This document shows, piece by piece, positions 25,574 to 32,861 of a stretch of DNA of 64,000 nt. Within the stretch, counting starts at the first letter, position 1, and the number at the start of each line of letters is the position of its first letter. A model generated the notes under the pieces. That model was not told the origin of the DNA, did no database searches, and saw only the letters and a list, made by a program, of their open reading frames with translations. The translations under genes and the position numbers were made by a program. Source of the DNA: Myxococcales bacterium (GTDB taxonomy: Bacteria; Myxococcota; UBA727; GCA-2721815); the NCBI GenBank assembly GCA_002721815.1, contig PBLQ01000011.1, forward strand, positions 124,001-188,000, read 5' to 3'.

Positions 25574-27517
25574 ATGAAATACGATCCCGAAGAATTCAGA
25601 AACCATTGGCTGAAGGAAAAGCTTCCTGGCTACCCATCCAGCCCCGGCTGTTATCTCATGCGCGACGCCCATCAAAAGGTGTTTTACGTTGGAAAGGCCA
25701 AAGACCTAAGGAATCGGTTGCGCTCTTATTTCACCGGGGGTGACCCACGATTCTTTGTGGGTTGTTTGGTTGCCCTTCTGGATAATATCGAAGTCATTCA
25801 AGTTCGAAGCGAAAAAGAAGCTTTGTTGTTGGAGAAAAAACTGGTGCGTGATTTGCAGCCCCAGTTCAATATTCTTTTAAAAGACGACAAAGACTTTATC
25901 CGGCTGCGAATCAAGAAGCCTAAAGCGTCTGACCGTTTGCGGCAACAATACCCACGATTAGAAGTTGTTCGCAAAGTTGAAAAAGACGACAGCTTGTATT
26001 TTGGCCCGTTTGTGTCAGCGGGTGCCGCTCGAAGCACATTAAGGACCATTAACAAATATTTCCAGCTCCGCACCTGCAAGGATCAAGTTTTAGAAAACCG
26101 AAGCCGCCCATGCTTGCAATACCAAATTGGAAGATGCCCTGCCCCTTGCGTACAACCCATCAAGGATTACCCAAAGTATATTAAACAGGTTGAATTGTTC
26201 CTCAAAGGGAGGCTCCCCGAACTACTCGAAGAGCTGAATCAAAACATGTGGAATGCATCTCAGCGAGAAGATTATGAAGCCGCAGCCAGAATTCGTGATC
26301 AAATCAAAGCCATCGAAACCAACCTAGAGGAACAACTTGTTGCCGACGAAAACAATCAAGAAGATATGGATGTCATTGGCACGGCCCGTGGCGGCGCTCA
26401 ACTTGAAATCGTACGCATGGCCTACAGAAAAGGCTGGCTCTCCGGACAATCCCACTATTCTTTCTCTCGCCAGGCGTTCCCAACCGAGGAATTATTGGCC
26501 AGCGTTTTAGCACAAGTTTACGAAGCCACAGACCACCAAGAACGGGCTTTGACGGTCATCACAGATTGCAACCTGGGTGATGACCAATGGATTTTAGAAA
26601 ACGCGCTTGCAGCAAATACTGACGCAAAAAAAACAAAGATACTTCACGTCCACAGAGGAAACAAAAAGAAACTCGTGGAAATTGCAAACCAAAATGCCAA
26701 AACACGATTAGAACGTCACTTGCGTTCAAAAGAAACGCACGAACAAGCCTTGGTGCGACTTCAAAAACGGCTACACCTCAAGCAACTTCCTGTGCACATC
26801 GAATGCTTTGATGTGTCACTTTTTCAGGGTAGCACCCCGGTGGTATCGCAAGTTGTTTTTAAGAACGGCAAGCCGGACAAATCATGCTACCGGCAATACA
26901 ACATTAAAAGCGTCGAAGGAACTGATGACTACGCCATGCTCGCAGAAGCCATTGGCCGCCGGCTTAAACGTGGCGTTGCCAATGATAATCTACCAGATTT
27001 AATCTTGGTCGACGGCGGCAAAGGCCAACTTCACGCAGCCATTAAAGAGCTCAAAAAAACTGAAGCACTCAACCATGTCCCGCACCCCCCAATGATGGCC
27101 GCCATTGCCAAAGCACGAGATCTTGGCGAGGAGCGACGTGGCTACGCGGGCCAAAAAAACAAACACAGTGAGAGCAGAAGTCCCGAACGTATTTTCTTAC
27201 CCAATGCCAAAGACCCCATCGCACTCCGCCCTCACACCTCTGAACGTTTTTTGGTTGAGCGCATCCGTGACGAAGCCCACCGCTTTGCCATTCAGGCACA
27301 CCGTAGGCGAAGGAAGAAAAAAACACTCGCCTCGGCGTTGGACGGCATTCCCGGTGTGGGGCCCAAAACGAAACAAAACATGTTGTTACATTTTGGCAGC
27401 GCCAAAAACATCAAAAAGGCGTCTGCTGCAGAGCTTCAACAGGTGAAGGGCGTTGGGAAAGAGCTGGCCTCGACGATCTACGCGCACTTTCACGCGTCAA
27501 CAAATGCGACGGCATGA
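25574..27517 (+). CDS. uvrC: Excinuclease ABC subunit C
   Basis: 647 residues. UvrC makes both incisions in nucleotide excision repair. Domains in order: GIY-YIG nuclease (about 18-100; 'GCYLMRDAHQKVFYVGKAKD'), a Cys-containing region (CLQYQIGRCPAPC, near 180), UVR motif for UvrB contact (about 210-245), the RNase H-like second nuclease domain (from ~390; 'IECFDVS', 'LILVDGGKGQL'), and tandem helix-hairpin-helix at the end ('IPGVGPKTKQNMLLHFG', 'VKGVGKELAS'). The start has little ribosome-site signal. Divergent from ebfC with an 83-base gap. No SOS operator was noticed in that gap. Confidence 0.97.
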   Translation: MKYDPEEFRNHWLKEKLPGYPSSPGCYLMRDAHQKVFYVGKAKDLRNRLRSYFTGGDPRFFVGCLVALLDNIEVIQVRSEKEALLLEKKLVRDLQPQFNILLKDDKDFIRLRIKKPKASDRLRQQYPRLEVVRKVEKDDSLYFGPFVSAGAARSTLRTINKYFQLRTCKDQVLENRSRPCLQYQIGRCPAPCVQPIKDYPKYIKQVELFLKGRLPELLEELNQNMWNASQREDYEAAARIRDQIKAIETNLEEQLVADENNQEDMDVIGTARGGAQLEIVRMAYRKGWLSGQSHYSFSRQAFPTEELLASVLAQVYEATDHQERALTVITDCNLGDDQWILENALAANTDAKKTKILHVHRGNKKKLVEIANQNAKTRLERHLRSKETHEQALVRLQKRLHLKQLPVHIECFDVSLFQGSTPVVSQVVFKNGKPDKSCYRQYNIKSVEGTDDYAMLAEAIGRRLKRGVANDNLPDLILVDGGKGQLHAAIKELKKTEALNHVPHPPMMAAIAKARDLGEERRGYAGQKNKHSESRSPERIFLPNAKDPIALRPHTSERFLVERIRDEAHRFAIQAHRRRRKKKTLASALDGIPGVGPKTKQNMLLHFGSAKNIKKASAAELQQVKGVGKELASTIYAHFHASTNATA

Positions 27518-27531
27518 CTTGGTGAAATAAA

Positions 27532-28248
27532 CTATTCTAATAAGTTCCGAATGGCAGCCTCACCTTGCTGCGAAACGGCCAACCGGTCTTTGTTATCTTG
27601 GTAGTTGGTAGCAGCTGTGGAGATGGGTTCTCCAAAAGATAAGGTCACTGGCCCTGGAACGATATTTAAAACGCTGGGTCCCATGACATCGAACGCGCCT
27701 TGCACCGCCATAGGCACGCAGTCCACTTGGGCCTGCATGGCAGTGACAAAAGCACCTTTTTTGAAAGGTCGAAGTTTGCCATCTTTTGAACGGGTACCCT
27801 CTGGATACACAATGATGTTTTTACCATTGCGCACCTGCTCAGCGGCTTGACTCATGCTTTCTACCGCCTTGGTAGGCGAGGAGCGGTCGACAAAAATCAT
27901 CCCTCCAACCTGCATGGCCCACCCAACAAAGGGTAACCATTTAAGTTCTTTTTTGGCGACGAAGTAGATATCCGATGGGACGACAGTAAAGGCCACCAAA
28001 ATATCGATGGTACTTTGGTGGTTCATAAAAAAGACGTTGGGTTTGTCAAAATTAACCTTGTCATTGTGTTTCACCGTCAACCGAACACCGAGGATTCGCA
28101 ATAGAACCGGCCCCCAGATGTGCCGGCCCACCCACGATACAAATCGGGGGCGAAACAACAGCGCCGCGCCCGCCACTGATAAGACGCCACAAAAGATGGT
28201 CATCAACCAACATGCTATTAACCGAATCAGTGAAATGAATGTTCGCAT
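27532..28248 (-). CDS. plsC: 1-acyl-sn-glycerol-3-phosphate acyltransferase
   Basis: 238 residues of the PlsC/LPLAT family, which acylates lysophosphatidic acid in phospholipid synthesis. Two N-terminal hydrophobic helices (about 5-32 and 45-55) are followed by the catalytic HX4D motif (NHQSTID, ~77-83), the FVDRS block near 121, and the substrate motif 'YPEGTRSKDG' near 150. It starts 10 bases after hslU, on the same strand, and converges on uvrC. The pairing with hslUV has no evident functional meaning. Confidence 0.92.
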   Translation of the reverse strand: MRTFISLIRLIACWLMTIFCGVLSVAGAALLFRPRFVSWVGRHIWGPVLLRILGVRLTVKHNDKVNFDKPNVFFMNHQSTIDILVAFTVVPSDIYFVAKKELKWLPFVGWAMQVGGMIFVDRSSPTKAVESMSQAAEQVRNGKNIIVYPEGTRSKDGKLRPFKKGAFVTAMQAQVDCVPMAVQGAFDVMGPSVLNIVPGPVTLSFGEPISTAATNYQDNKDRLAVSQQGEAAIRNLLE

Positions 28249-28258
28249 GGAGGGAAAC

Positions 28259-29665
28259 CTAAAGAATATACTTCGAAAGGTCTTCTTGCTCTAAGACCGA
28301 CTGTAAACGTTCCTCTACCAAGTCACGGTTGATATCGATAGCGCTCCCACTTTGATCCGGCGCGGTAAAGGATATTTCTTCGAGTAAATGCTCCATCACT
28401 GTGTAGAGCCTGCGCGCACCAATGTTTTCCTGCATTTCGTTGGCTTGGGCTGCCATTTCGGCGATGGCCGTGATTCCTTCTGAAAGGAATTTGAGTTCCA
28501 CGTTCTCGGTGCCCAACAACGCGTGGTATTGTTTAGTAAGTGCATTTTCGGGTTCGGTTAGAATCCTTTCAAAATCTTCTTGGTTTAAAGAATCCAGCTC
28601 GACACGAATCGGAAAGCGCCCTTGAAGCTCTGGGATTAAGTCTGAAGGCTTGCTCATGTGAAAAGCGCCCGCGGCAATAAACAGAATGTGGTCTGTCTTT
28701 ACATGACCATGTTTCGTAGCCACCGTGGAACCTTCGACGATGGGAAGGATATCTCTCTGTACGCCTTCGCGACTCACGTCGGGGCCTTTACCACCGTCCC
28801 TGGCGGCAATTTTATCAATTTCATCGATAAAAACGATGCCCGCTTGCTCCGCGCGCTCGATGGCGTCTTGATGCACCACGTCCATGTCGATTAATTTTTG
28901 GGCTTCTTCTTGGGCTAGGATTTCTAATGCTTCTGGTACCTTGAGTTTTCGGCGTTTGCTTTTATTGCCACCCATGGCTGCGGACAAGGCGTCTTGAATA
29001 GAGGAGGCCATGTCTTCCATACCAGTTTGACCGAACATTTGTACCATGGGCATACCGGGATTCGCAGTCACATTGACCTCGACCTCCCGATTGTCGAGTA
29101 AGCCTTCGTCCAGCATTTCTTTCAGCTTGGTAATGGTCTCTTCACGTTCTGGGTCCCCCTCAGCGTTTTTGGTGGCCGTATCTTGTTCGAAGTGAATGTT
29201 GAAAGGCATGGCGCCCATTTGTGGCGCTTCTCTTTGGGGTTGGGGTAAGAGCAACTGTAAAAGTCGTTCCCTGGCAGCCTCTTCAGCTTTGCCTTTCACC
29301 ATTTCCATTGCTTCTTCGGTGACCATTTTAACTGACATGGACACCAGATCTCGAATCATGGACTCGACATCTCGGCCCACATAACCCACCTCGGTGAACT
29401 TGGTGGCTTCCACTTTTACAAACGGGGCCTGCGCCAAACGGGCCAAACGTCGGGCAATCTCTGTTTTGCCACACCCGGTGGGTCCCATGAGGATGATGTT
29501 TTTGGGTGCAATCTCGTCTCGTAACTCAGGCGCCACCTGCTGGCGTCGCCACCGATTGCGAAGCGCAATAGACACAGCTCGCTTGGCTTTATTTTGCCCA
29601 ATGATGTATCGGTCTAGCTCAGATACAGTTTCACGAGGTGTAAACGAACGAATACTTTTCGACAT
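28259..29665 (-). CDS. hslU: ATP-dependent protease ATPase subunit HslU
   Basis: 468 residues. AAA+ unfoldase that feeds substrates to HslV. Walker A '[14 protein letters not shown]' (about 56-70), the inserted I-domain (~110-250), Walker B '[15 protein letters not shown]', sensor segments and the short hydrophobic C-terminus 'DLSKYIL' that docks into HslV pockets are all visible. Lies 17 bases after hslV. The I-domain contains a Met/Gln-rich insertion ('[14 protein letters not shown]') of ordinary size. Confidence 0.97.
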   Translation of the reverse strand: MSKSIRSFTPRETVSELDRYIIGQNKAKRAVSIALRNRWRRQQVAPELRDEIAPKNIILMGPTGCGKTEIARRLARLAQAPFVKVEATKFTEVGYVGRDVESMIRDLVSMSVKMVTEEAMEMVKGKAEEAARERLLQLLLPQPQREAPQMGAMPFNIHFEQDTATKNAEGDPEREETITKLKEMLDEGLLDNREVEVNVTANPGMPMVQMFGQTGMEDMASSIQDALSAAMGGNKSKRRKLKVPEALEILAQEEAQKLIDMDVVHQDAIERAEQAGIVFIDEIDKIAARDGGKGPDVSREGVQRDILPIVEGSTVATKHGHVKTDHILFIAAGAFHMSKPSDLIPELQGRFPIRVELDSLNQEDFERILTEPENALTKQYHALLGTENVELKFLSEGITAIAEMAAQANEMQENIGARRLYTVMEHLLEEISFTAPDQSGSAIDINRDLVEERLQSVLEQEDLSKYIL

Positions 29666-29682
29666 GATGGATTCACCCTTTA

Positions 29683-30207
29683 TTAAAGCGTTTCAAAAAC
29701 CAGTTGGTGGTTGGTGTAAATACAAATATCTGCTGCGATGTTCAGACTTTTTTCTGCAATCTCTTTTGCGCTGAGTTCAGAGGTATCGAGCAAGGCCCGC
29801 GCCGCAGCCAAAGCATAAGAGCCACCAGAACCAATGGCGTGAACATCAAAATCCGGTTCGAGGACATCTCCACTGCCTGAAATGAGCAGAATGCGTTCTT
29901 TATCTGCCGTAAGGAGTTGCGCTTCTAAGCGACGCAAAATTTTGTCGGAGCGCCAATCTTTAGCCAGCTCAACCGCAGCTCGAACCAGTTGACCACCATG
30001 TGCCTTGAGCTTCTTTTCAAACAAGTCGAAAAGCAAAAACGCGTCAGCCGTGCTGCCCGCAAAGCCTGCCAATACTTTGCCATCATTCAATCTTCTGAGT
30101 TTATTGGTGTTCGCTTTTACGATGGTGTGTTGAATGGAAACCTGCCCGTCCGCAGCAATAACGGTTTCCCCGCCCTGCCTGACTGCCAAAATGGTTGTTG
30201 CATGCAT
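29683..30207 (-). CDS. hslV: ATP-dependent protease proteolytic subunit HslV
   Basis: 174 residues with the start at 30207. HslV is a threonine peptidase related to the proteasome beta subunit. The ATG at 30207 gives [13 protein letters not shown], with the catalytic threonine right after a three-residue leader that would be removed, as in other deltaproteobacterial and Gram-positive HslV. An in-frame ATG at 30246 would add 13 hydrophobic residues that would block processing and is rejected. Other motifs: 'IAADGQVSI', '[13 protein letters not shown]', '[16 protein letters not shown]'. First gene of hslV-hslU-plsC. Confidence 0.96.
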   Translation of the reverse strand: MHATTILAVRQGGETVIAADGQVSIQHTIVKANTNKLRRLNDGKVLAGFAGSTADAFLLFDLFEKKLKAHGGQLVRAAVELAKDWRSDKILRRLEAQLLTADKERILLISGSGDVLEPDFDVHAIGSGGSYALAAARALLDTSELSAKEIAEKSLNIAADICIYTNHQLVFETL

Positions 30208-30541
30208 GAATATCGTCCCAATCACATATATAAGGTGTGCGACCACAAACTAACCGCCAACCCAGTACCGTCAACCACACCAACGCCTTTTAAATAATTG
30301 AGTGGATTTTGTGAGCTGCAACACAGTCTGGGCGCTATGTGGCGCAAACGATTCTTCGCCCTTGCCGTAAGGATCTGTTTTTATTGGGCTTTTAAGGATT
30401 CGAAGCTCGCGAGACAAATTTTTGGGATTTCTCCTACCTTGTCGTACATTTGGTGACACGAAGCGCCGTTCGGGCCGAAAAGGGCCCGAAAGGTACAGCA
30501 ACGCAACACACCGGGTAACCGGTCACCAAGGAGAGAAAACC
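30208..30541. other. Divergent intergenic region between hslV and a small plus-strand gene
   Basis: 334 bases without a credible gene. It must hold the hslV promoter (a TATATATG stretch at about 30223-30232 is a candidate -10 on the minus strand) and the promoter of the 55-residue gene. A perfect 8-bp hairpin (TTCGGGCC, loop GAAAAG, GGCCCGAA; 30469-30490) lies in the probable leader of the latter, and a near-palindrome GGTAACCGGTCACC sits at 30514-30527 next to its ribosome site. ORFs on either strand here have no coding character. Confidence 0.5.
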
Positions 30542-30709
30542 GTGAAAGGTGAAAAAAGAAAACAAAGTCTCTATTTTCCAGTGAGCATGCTTGAAGAAAT
30601 GCAAAATGAAGCCCATCGCCAAGAGCGACCACTTTCATGGATCATGCAGCAAGCTTGGAAATTAAGTCGTATGAAAATTTCTTCGTTCCCTGGAGTCGAA
30701 GATCTTTAA
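30542..30709 (+). CDS. Small TIGR04563-type protein, first copy
   Basis: 55 residues from a GTG start with a strong AAGGAG site seven bases upstream. The sequence opens 'KGEKRKQSLYFPVSMLEEM' and continues 'NEAHRQERPLSWIMQQAWKL', the pattern of TIGR04563 proteins, which are largely confined to myxobacteria. The short beta strand plus two helices resembles a ribbon-helix-helix DNA-binding fold, so a regulator is likely but unproven. A longer in-frame ATG (30422) would run through the leader hairpin and is rejected. A paralogue lies at 32657-32854. Confidence 0.78.
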   Translation: MKGEKRKQSLYFPVSMLEEMQNEAHRQERPLSWIMQQAWKLSRMKISSFPGVEDL

Positions 30710-30727
30710 AGTGTGCCCCTCATAGGG

Positions 30728-30755
30728 CCTCTGTAACAGTTATTGGTTACAGAGG
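30728..30755. other. Perfect stem-loop between convergent genes
   Basis: CCTCTGTAAC, eight-base loop, GTTACAGAGG. The stop codon of the minus-strand gene (30740-30742) lies in its loop. There is no T-run on either side, so it is not a standard intrinsic terminator, but it could end or protect both convergent messages. Confidence 0.6.
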
Positions 30756-32536
30756 TCGCTGGGTACATTGGACAGGTAGGTATTTGGTGCTTCTGTAAAG
30801 GCCCAAGTCCCCTCTTCCGGCGTTCCCACACGCACCAAATAGGCCGACGCCCACGCCGCGCCCTGGCTATCGAGCAGGATGGGACCGGCCTCGTATTGCA
30901 GGTCACCCTTCACATAGACCTTGATTTGGGCCCAAGTGGGCTCCCCAATTCGGTCTGTGCAATAATGGGTGATGACTTGATAGGTTCCTGGTTGAGGGTT
31001 GTTAAGGGTAACCACTTCGGGCCCCTCTCCCCTGATGTCATCCACGTCGAGCCGGGGGTCGTCCACACGTCCTGCGACGCCCCATTCAGGGTAACGGTTG
31101 GCGTAAGAACAATCCGAACCTTCTTGCCGGCAACTGTCTGCATTTGCATCGGTGGTTTCCGCACATAGATCGACCAAAACCGGATTGCCATCCTCGTTGG
31201 TTTCTTGTCGAATACAGCCCGATGGGCACTGTCCGTAATCCCCTAAGGTTCCCGAAGGCCTCACCAAGTGCAAATCCAAGTCACTTTGGCCACAGCAAGT
31301 GGTCCGTCGGTCTTGTGAAGACATGGCGGCGCATTCCTGCTCTGAATAACTTTGACATGGGGCATTGGGATCGGTGTACCACGTCAACACAATCACCAGA
31401 TCGTGGGTGTAAATTTCCATGTCGGCCTCTGTCCATGCCCCACTGGCGTCTGTGGCCCGAAGCGTGACCACATAGTTCCCACCCAAATCGGGGATTAACG
31501 AGGTCTGCGATTGTGCCAAGCTTGCCTCCGGCAGATCCACCTCGGACTCTTCGGGCTTGCGACTCAAGCTCCAAGCAAAGGTAAACGGGTCACCTTCTGG
31601 CTCCCATGTGTCCGAACCATCCACTTCGACTTCGCGGCCCAAATCAATTTTGACCCATGCGTTCCGCGAGAGCATTTCCACGGCCACCGCTTGAGGCGCC
31701 AAATTCACCTGCCCCACGATGGGGACCTCCAGTCTTGGGGAATTATCCGCATCGCTGTCGACCACCAAAGTCTCAGTCAATGCCGAGCCCAGCCCGCCTG
31801 CAGCCAACACTGCCTCATAGGTGGGGTCCAGACGAACGCTAACCACTTTGGATTCCTGCGCAGGTAACTGCGTTTGCGACAGGTCTTCTGAAACGATGGA
31901 GAATGGGTTGCTGGTGTTATCAATGCTGCCTGCGTCAGCCCCCAAAGCACCAAAGCCGGCCAAATAAATGGCCTCAATATTTAAAACATCATAACCGGTG
32001 TTCGTGATCTTGATGGTGCGCTCCATCCCGGGGCCTTCATTCACCAAACCAAATTCGAGTGATGCTGGGTCGGCTTCAATCATGGGCGGCCCCCCAGACC
32101 CAACCAGAGGGACTTCCACCACTCGCCGCTCGGGGTCGTTACTGGTGATTTTGAGAACCACCCCATAATCGGATCGGTCCGGTGGCGTGAATTGGACAGT
32201 CACCGGCTCTGAGTCACTGGCCCCCACCCGGTCGGGTGGTTCAATCAGCTGAAAGGGTGTGTCGGCCGGTACCAGCTCCCAGGACTCAATCAACAAGGGT
32301 GCCGACCCCAGGTTTCCAACAAAAAAGGCTTTTTCAATGACATTATCTCGAGCCACAATCTGTGGTCCAAGATCCACCGACGCGGGTGAAATAACAATTT
32401 CAGCCACCAGCTGACTCAAGTCTTCATCGCAGTCACATCTCACTGAAATTAAGGCGAAAAATATCACCGTCCACAACAACGGTGAGCGGGTGGCACCCTT
32501 TTGGTGTCTGTGTTTTTCAGTTTCGCCATGCCTCAT
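30740..32536 (-). CDS. Secreted choice-of-anchor-D type surface protein with Cys-rich C-terminal domain
   Basis: 598 residues. An N-terminal hydrophobic segment (about 19-33) followed by 'VRCDCDED' suggests export, though the lipobox is poor. Two immunoglobulin-like domains of the choice-of-anchor-D type occupy about 40-275 ('PASVDLGPQIVARDNVIEKA', 'ITNTGYDVLNIEAIYLAGF'). A PKD-like segment (~290-375, 'AVEMLSRNAWVKIDLGREVE') follows, then a Cys-rich domain with 'SDLDLHLVRPSG' and 'NNPQPGTYQVITHYC', typical of DUF2135-like surface domains in this group. The spacing of cysteines suggests four or more disulfides. Function unknown; possibly adhesion or matrix. It lies between two TIGR04563 genes that read in the opposite direction. 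Confidence 0.75.
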   Translation of the reverse strand: MRHGETEKHRHQKGATRSPLLWTVIFFALISVRCDCDEDLSQLVAEIVISPASVDLGPQIVARDNVIEKAFFVGNLGSAPLLIESWELVPADTPFQLIEPPDRVGASDSEPVTVQFTPPDRSDYGVVLKITSNDPERRVVEVPLVGSGGPPMIEADPASLEFGLVNEGPGMERTIKITNTGYDVLNIEAIYLAGFGALGADAGSIDNTSNPFSIVSEDLSQTQLPAQESKVVSVRLDPTYEAVLAAGGLGSALTETLVVDSDADNSPRLEVPIVGQVNLAPQAVAVEMLSRNAWVKIDLGREVEVDGSDTWEPEGDPFTFAWSLSRKPEESEVDLPEASLAQSQTSLIPDLGGNYVVTLRATDASGAWTEADMEIYTHDLVIVLTWYTDPNAPCQSYSEQECAAMSSQDRRTTCCGQSDLDLHLVRPSGTLGDYGQCPSGCIRQETNEDGNPVLVDLCAETTDANADSCRQEGSDCSYANRYPEWGVAGRVDDPRLDVDDIRGEGPEVVTLNNPQPGTYQVITHYCTDRIGEPTWAQIKVYVKGDLQYEAGPILLDSQGAAWASAYLVRVGTPEEGTWAFTEAPNTYLSNVPSDLCNQ

Positions 32537-32656
32537 GTTTTGACGCCTTTCTTGAGGGGGAAGCTTTGACTTTATGTGCTACTCTAACTTAGTCTATCCT
32601 ACATTCGGCCACATTGGTACGAGATCACTGTAGCGAACAGAAAAGAGGAATCCAAG

Positions 32657-32854
32657 ATGCCAGGTCCAGACAAGCGCAAACAGTCGCTTTATTTTCCAGA
32701 AGACATGCTCAAAGAAATCCAAAATGAAGCCAATCGTCAAGATCGAAGCCTTTCCTGGGTGGTTCAACAGGCTTGGCGCATCGCCAGCAAAGAAATCCGC
32801 AAATTCCCTTCTGTTAATGATGTCTTAGAACCGCACGAAACCGGCGAAGCCTAA
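32657..32854 (+). CDS. Small TIGR04563-type protein, second copy
   Basis: 65 residues: 'PDKRKQSLYFPEDMLKEIQ', then 'NEANRQDRSLSWVVQQAWRI'. Clearly a paralogue of the 55-residue protein at 30542 (about two thirds of the shared residues agree), with a ten-residue longer C-terminus. Ribosome site GAGGA precedes the ATG. Same likely fold and the same uncertainty over function: a DNA-binding regulator is a reasonable guess. It ends eight bases before the stop of the convergent TonB-dependent receptor. Confidence 0.82.
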   Translation: MPGPDKRKQSLYFPEDMLKEIQNEANRQDRSLSWVVQQAWRIASKEIRKFPSVNDVLEPHETGEA

Positions 32855-32861
32855 ACACGGC

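Noticed and set aside
30208-30246. Longer HslV start at 30246
   Set aside because: It would place 13 hydrophobic residues before the HATTI processing site; the ATG at 30207 gives the leader seen in related HslV proteins.
30542-30709. Antitoxin of a toxin-antitoxin pair
   Set aside because: No small toxin gene is adjacent; the downstream neighbour is a convergent 598-residue surface protein.
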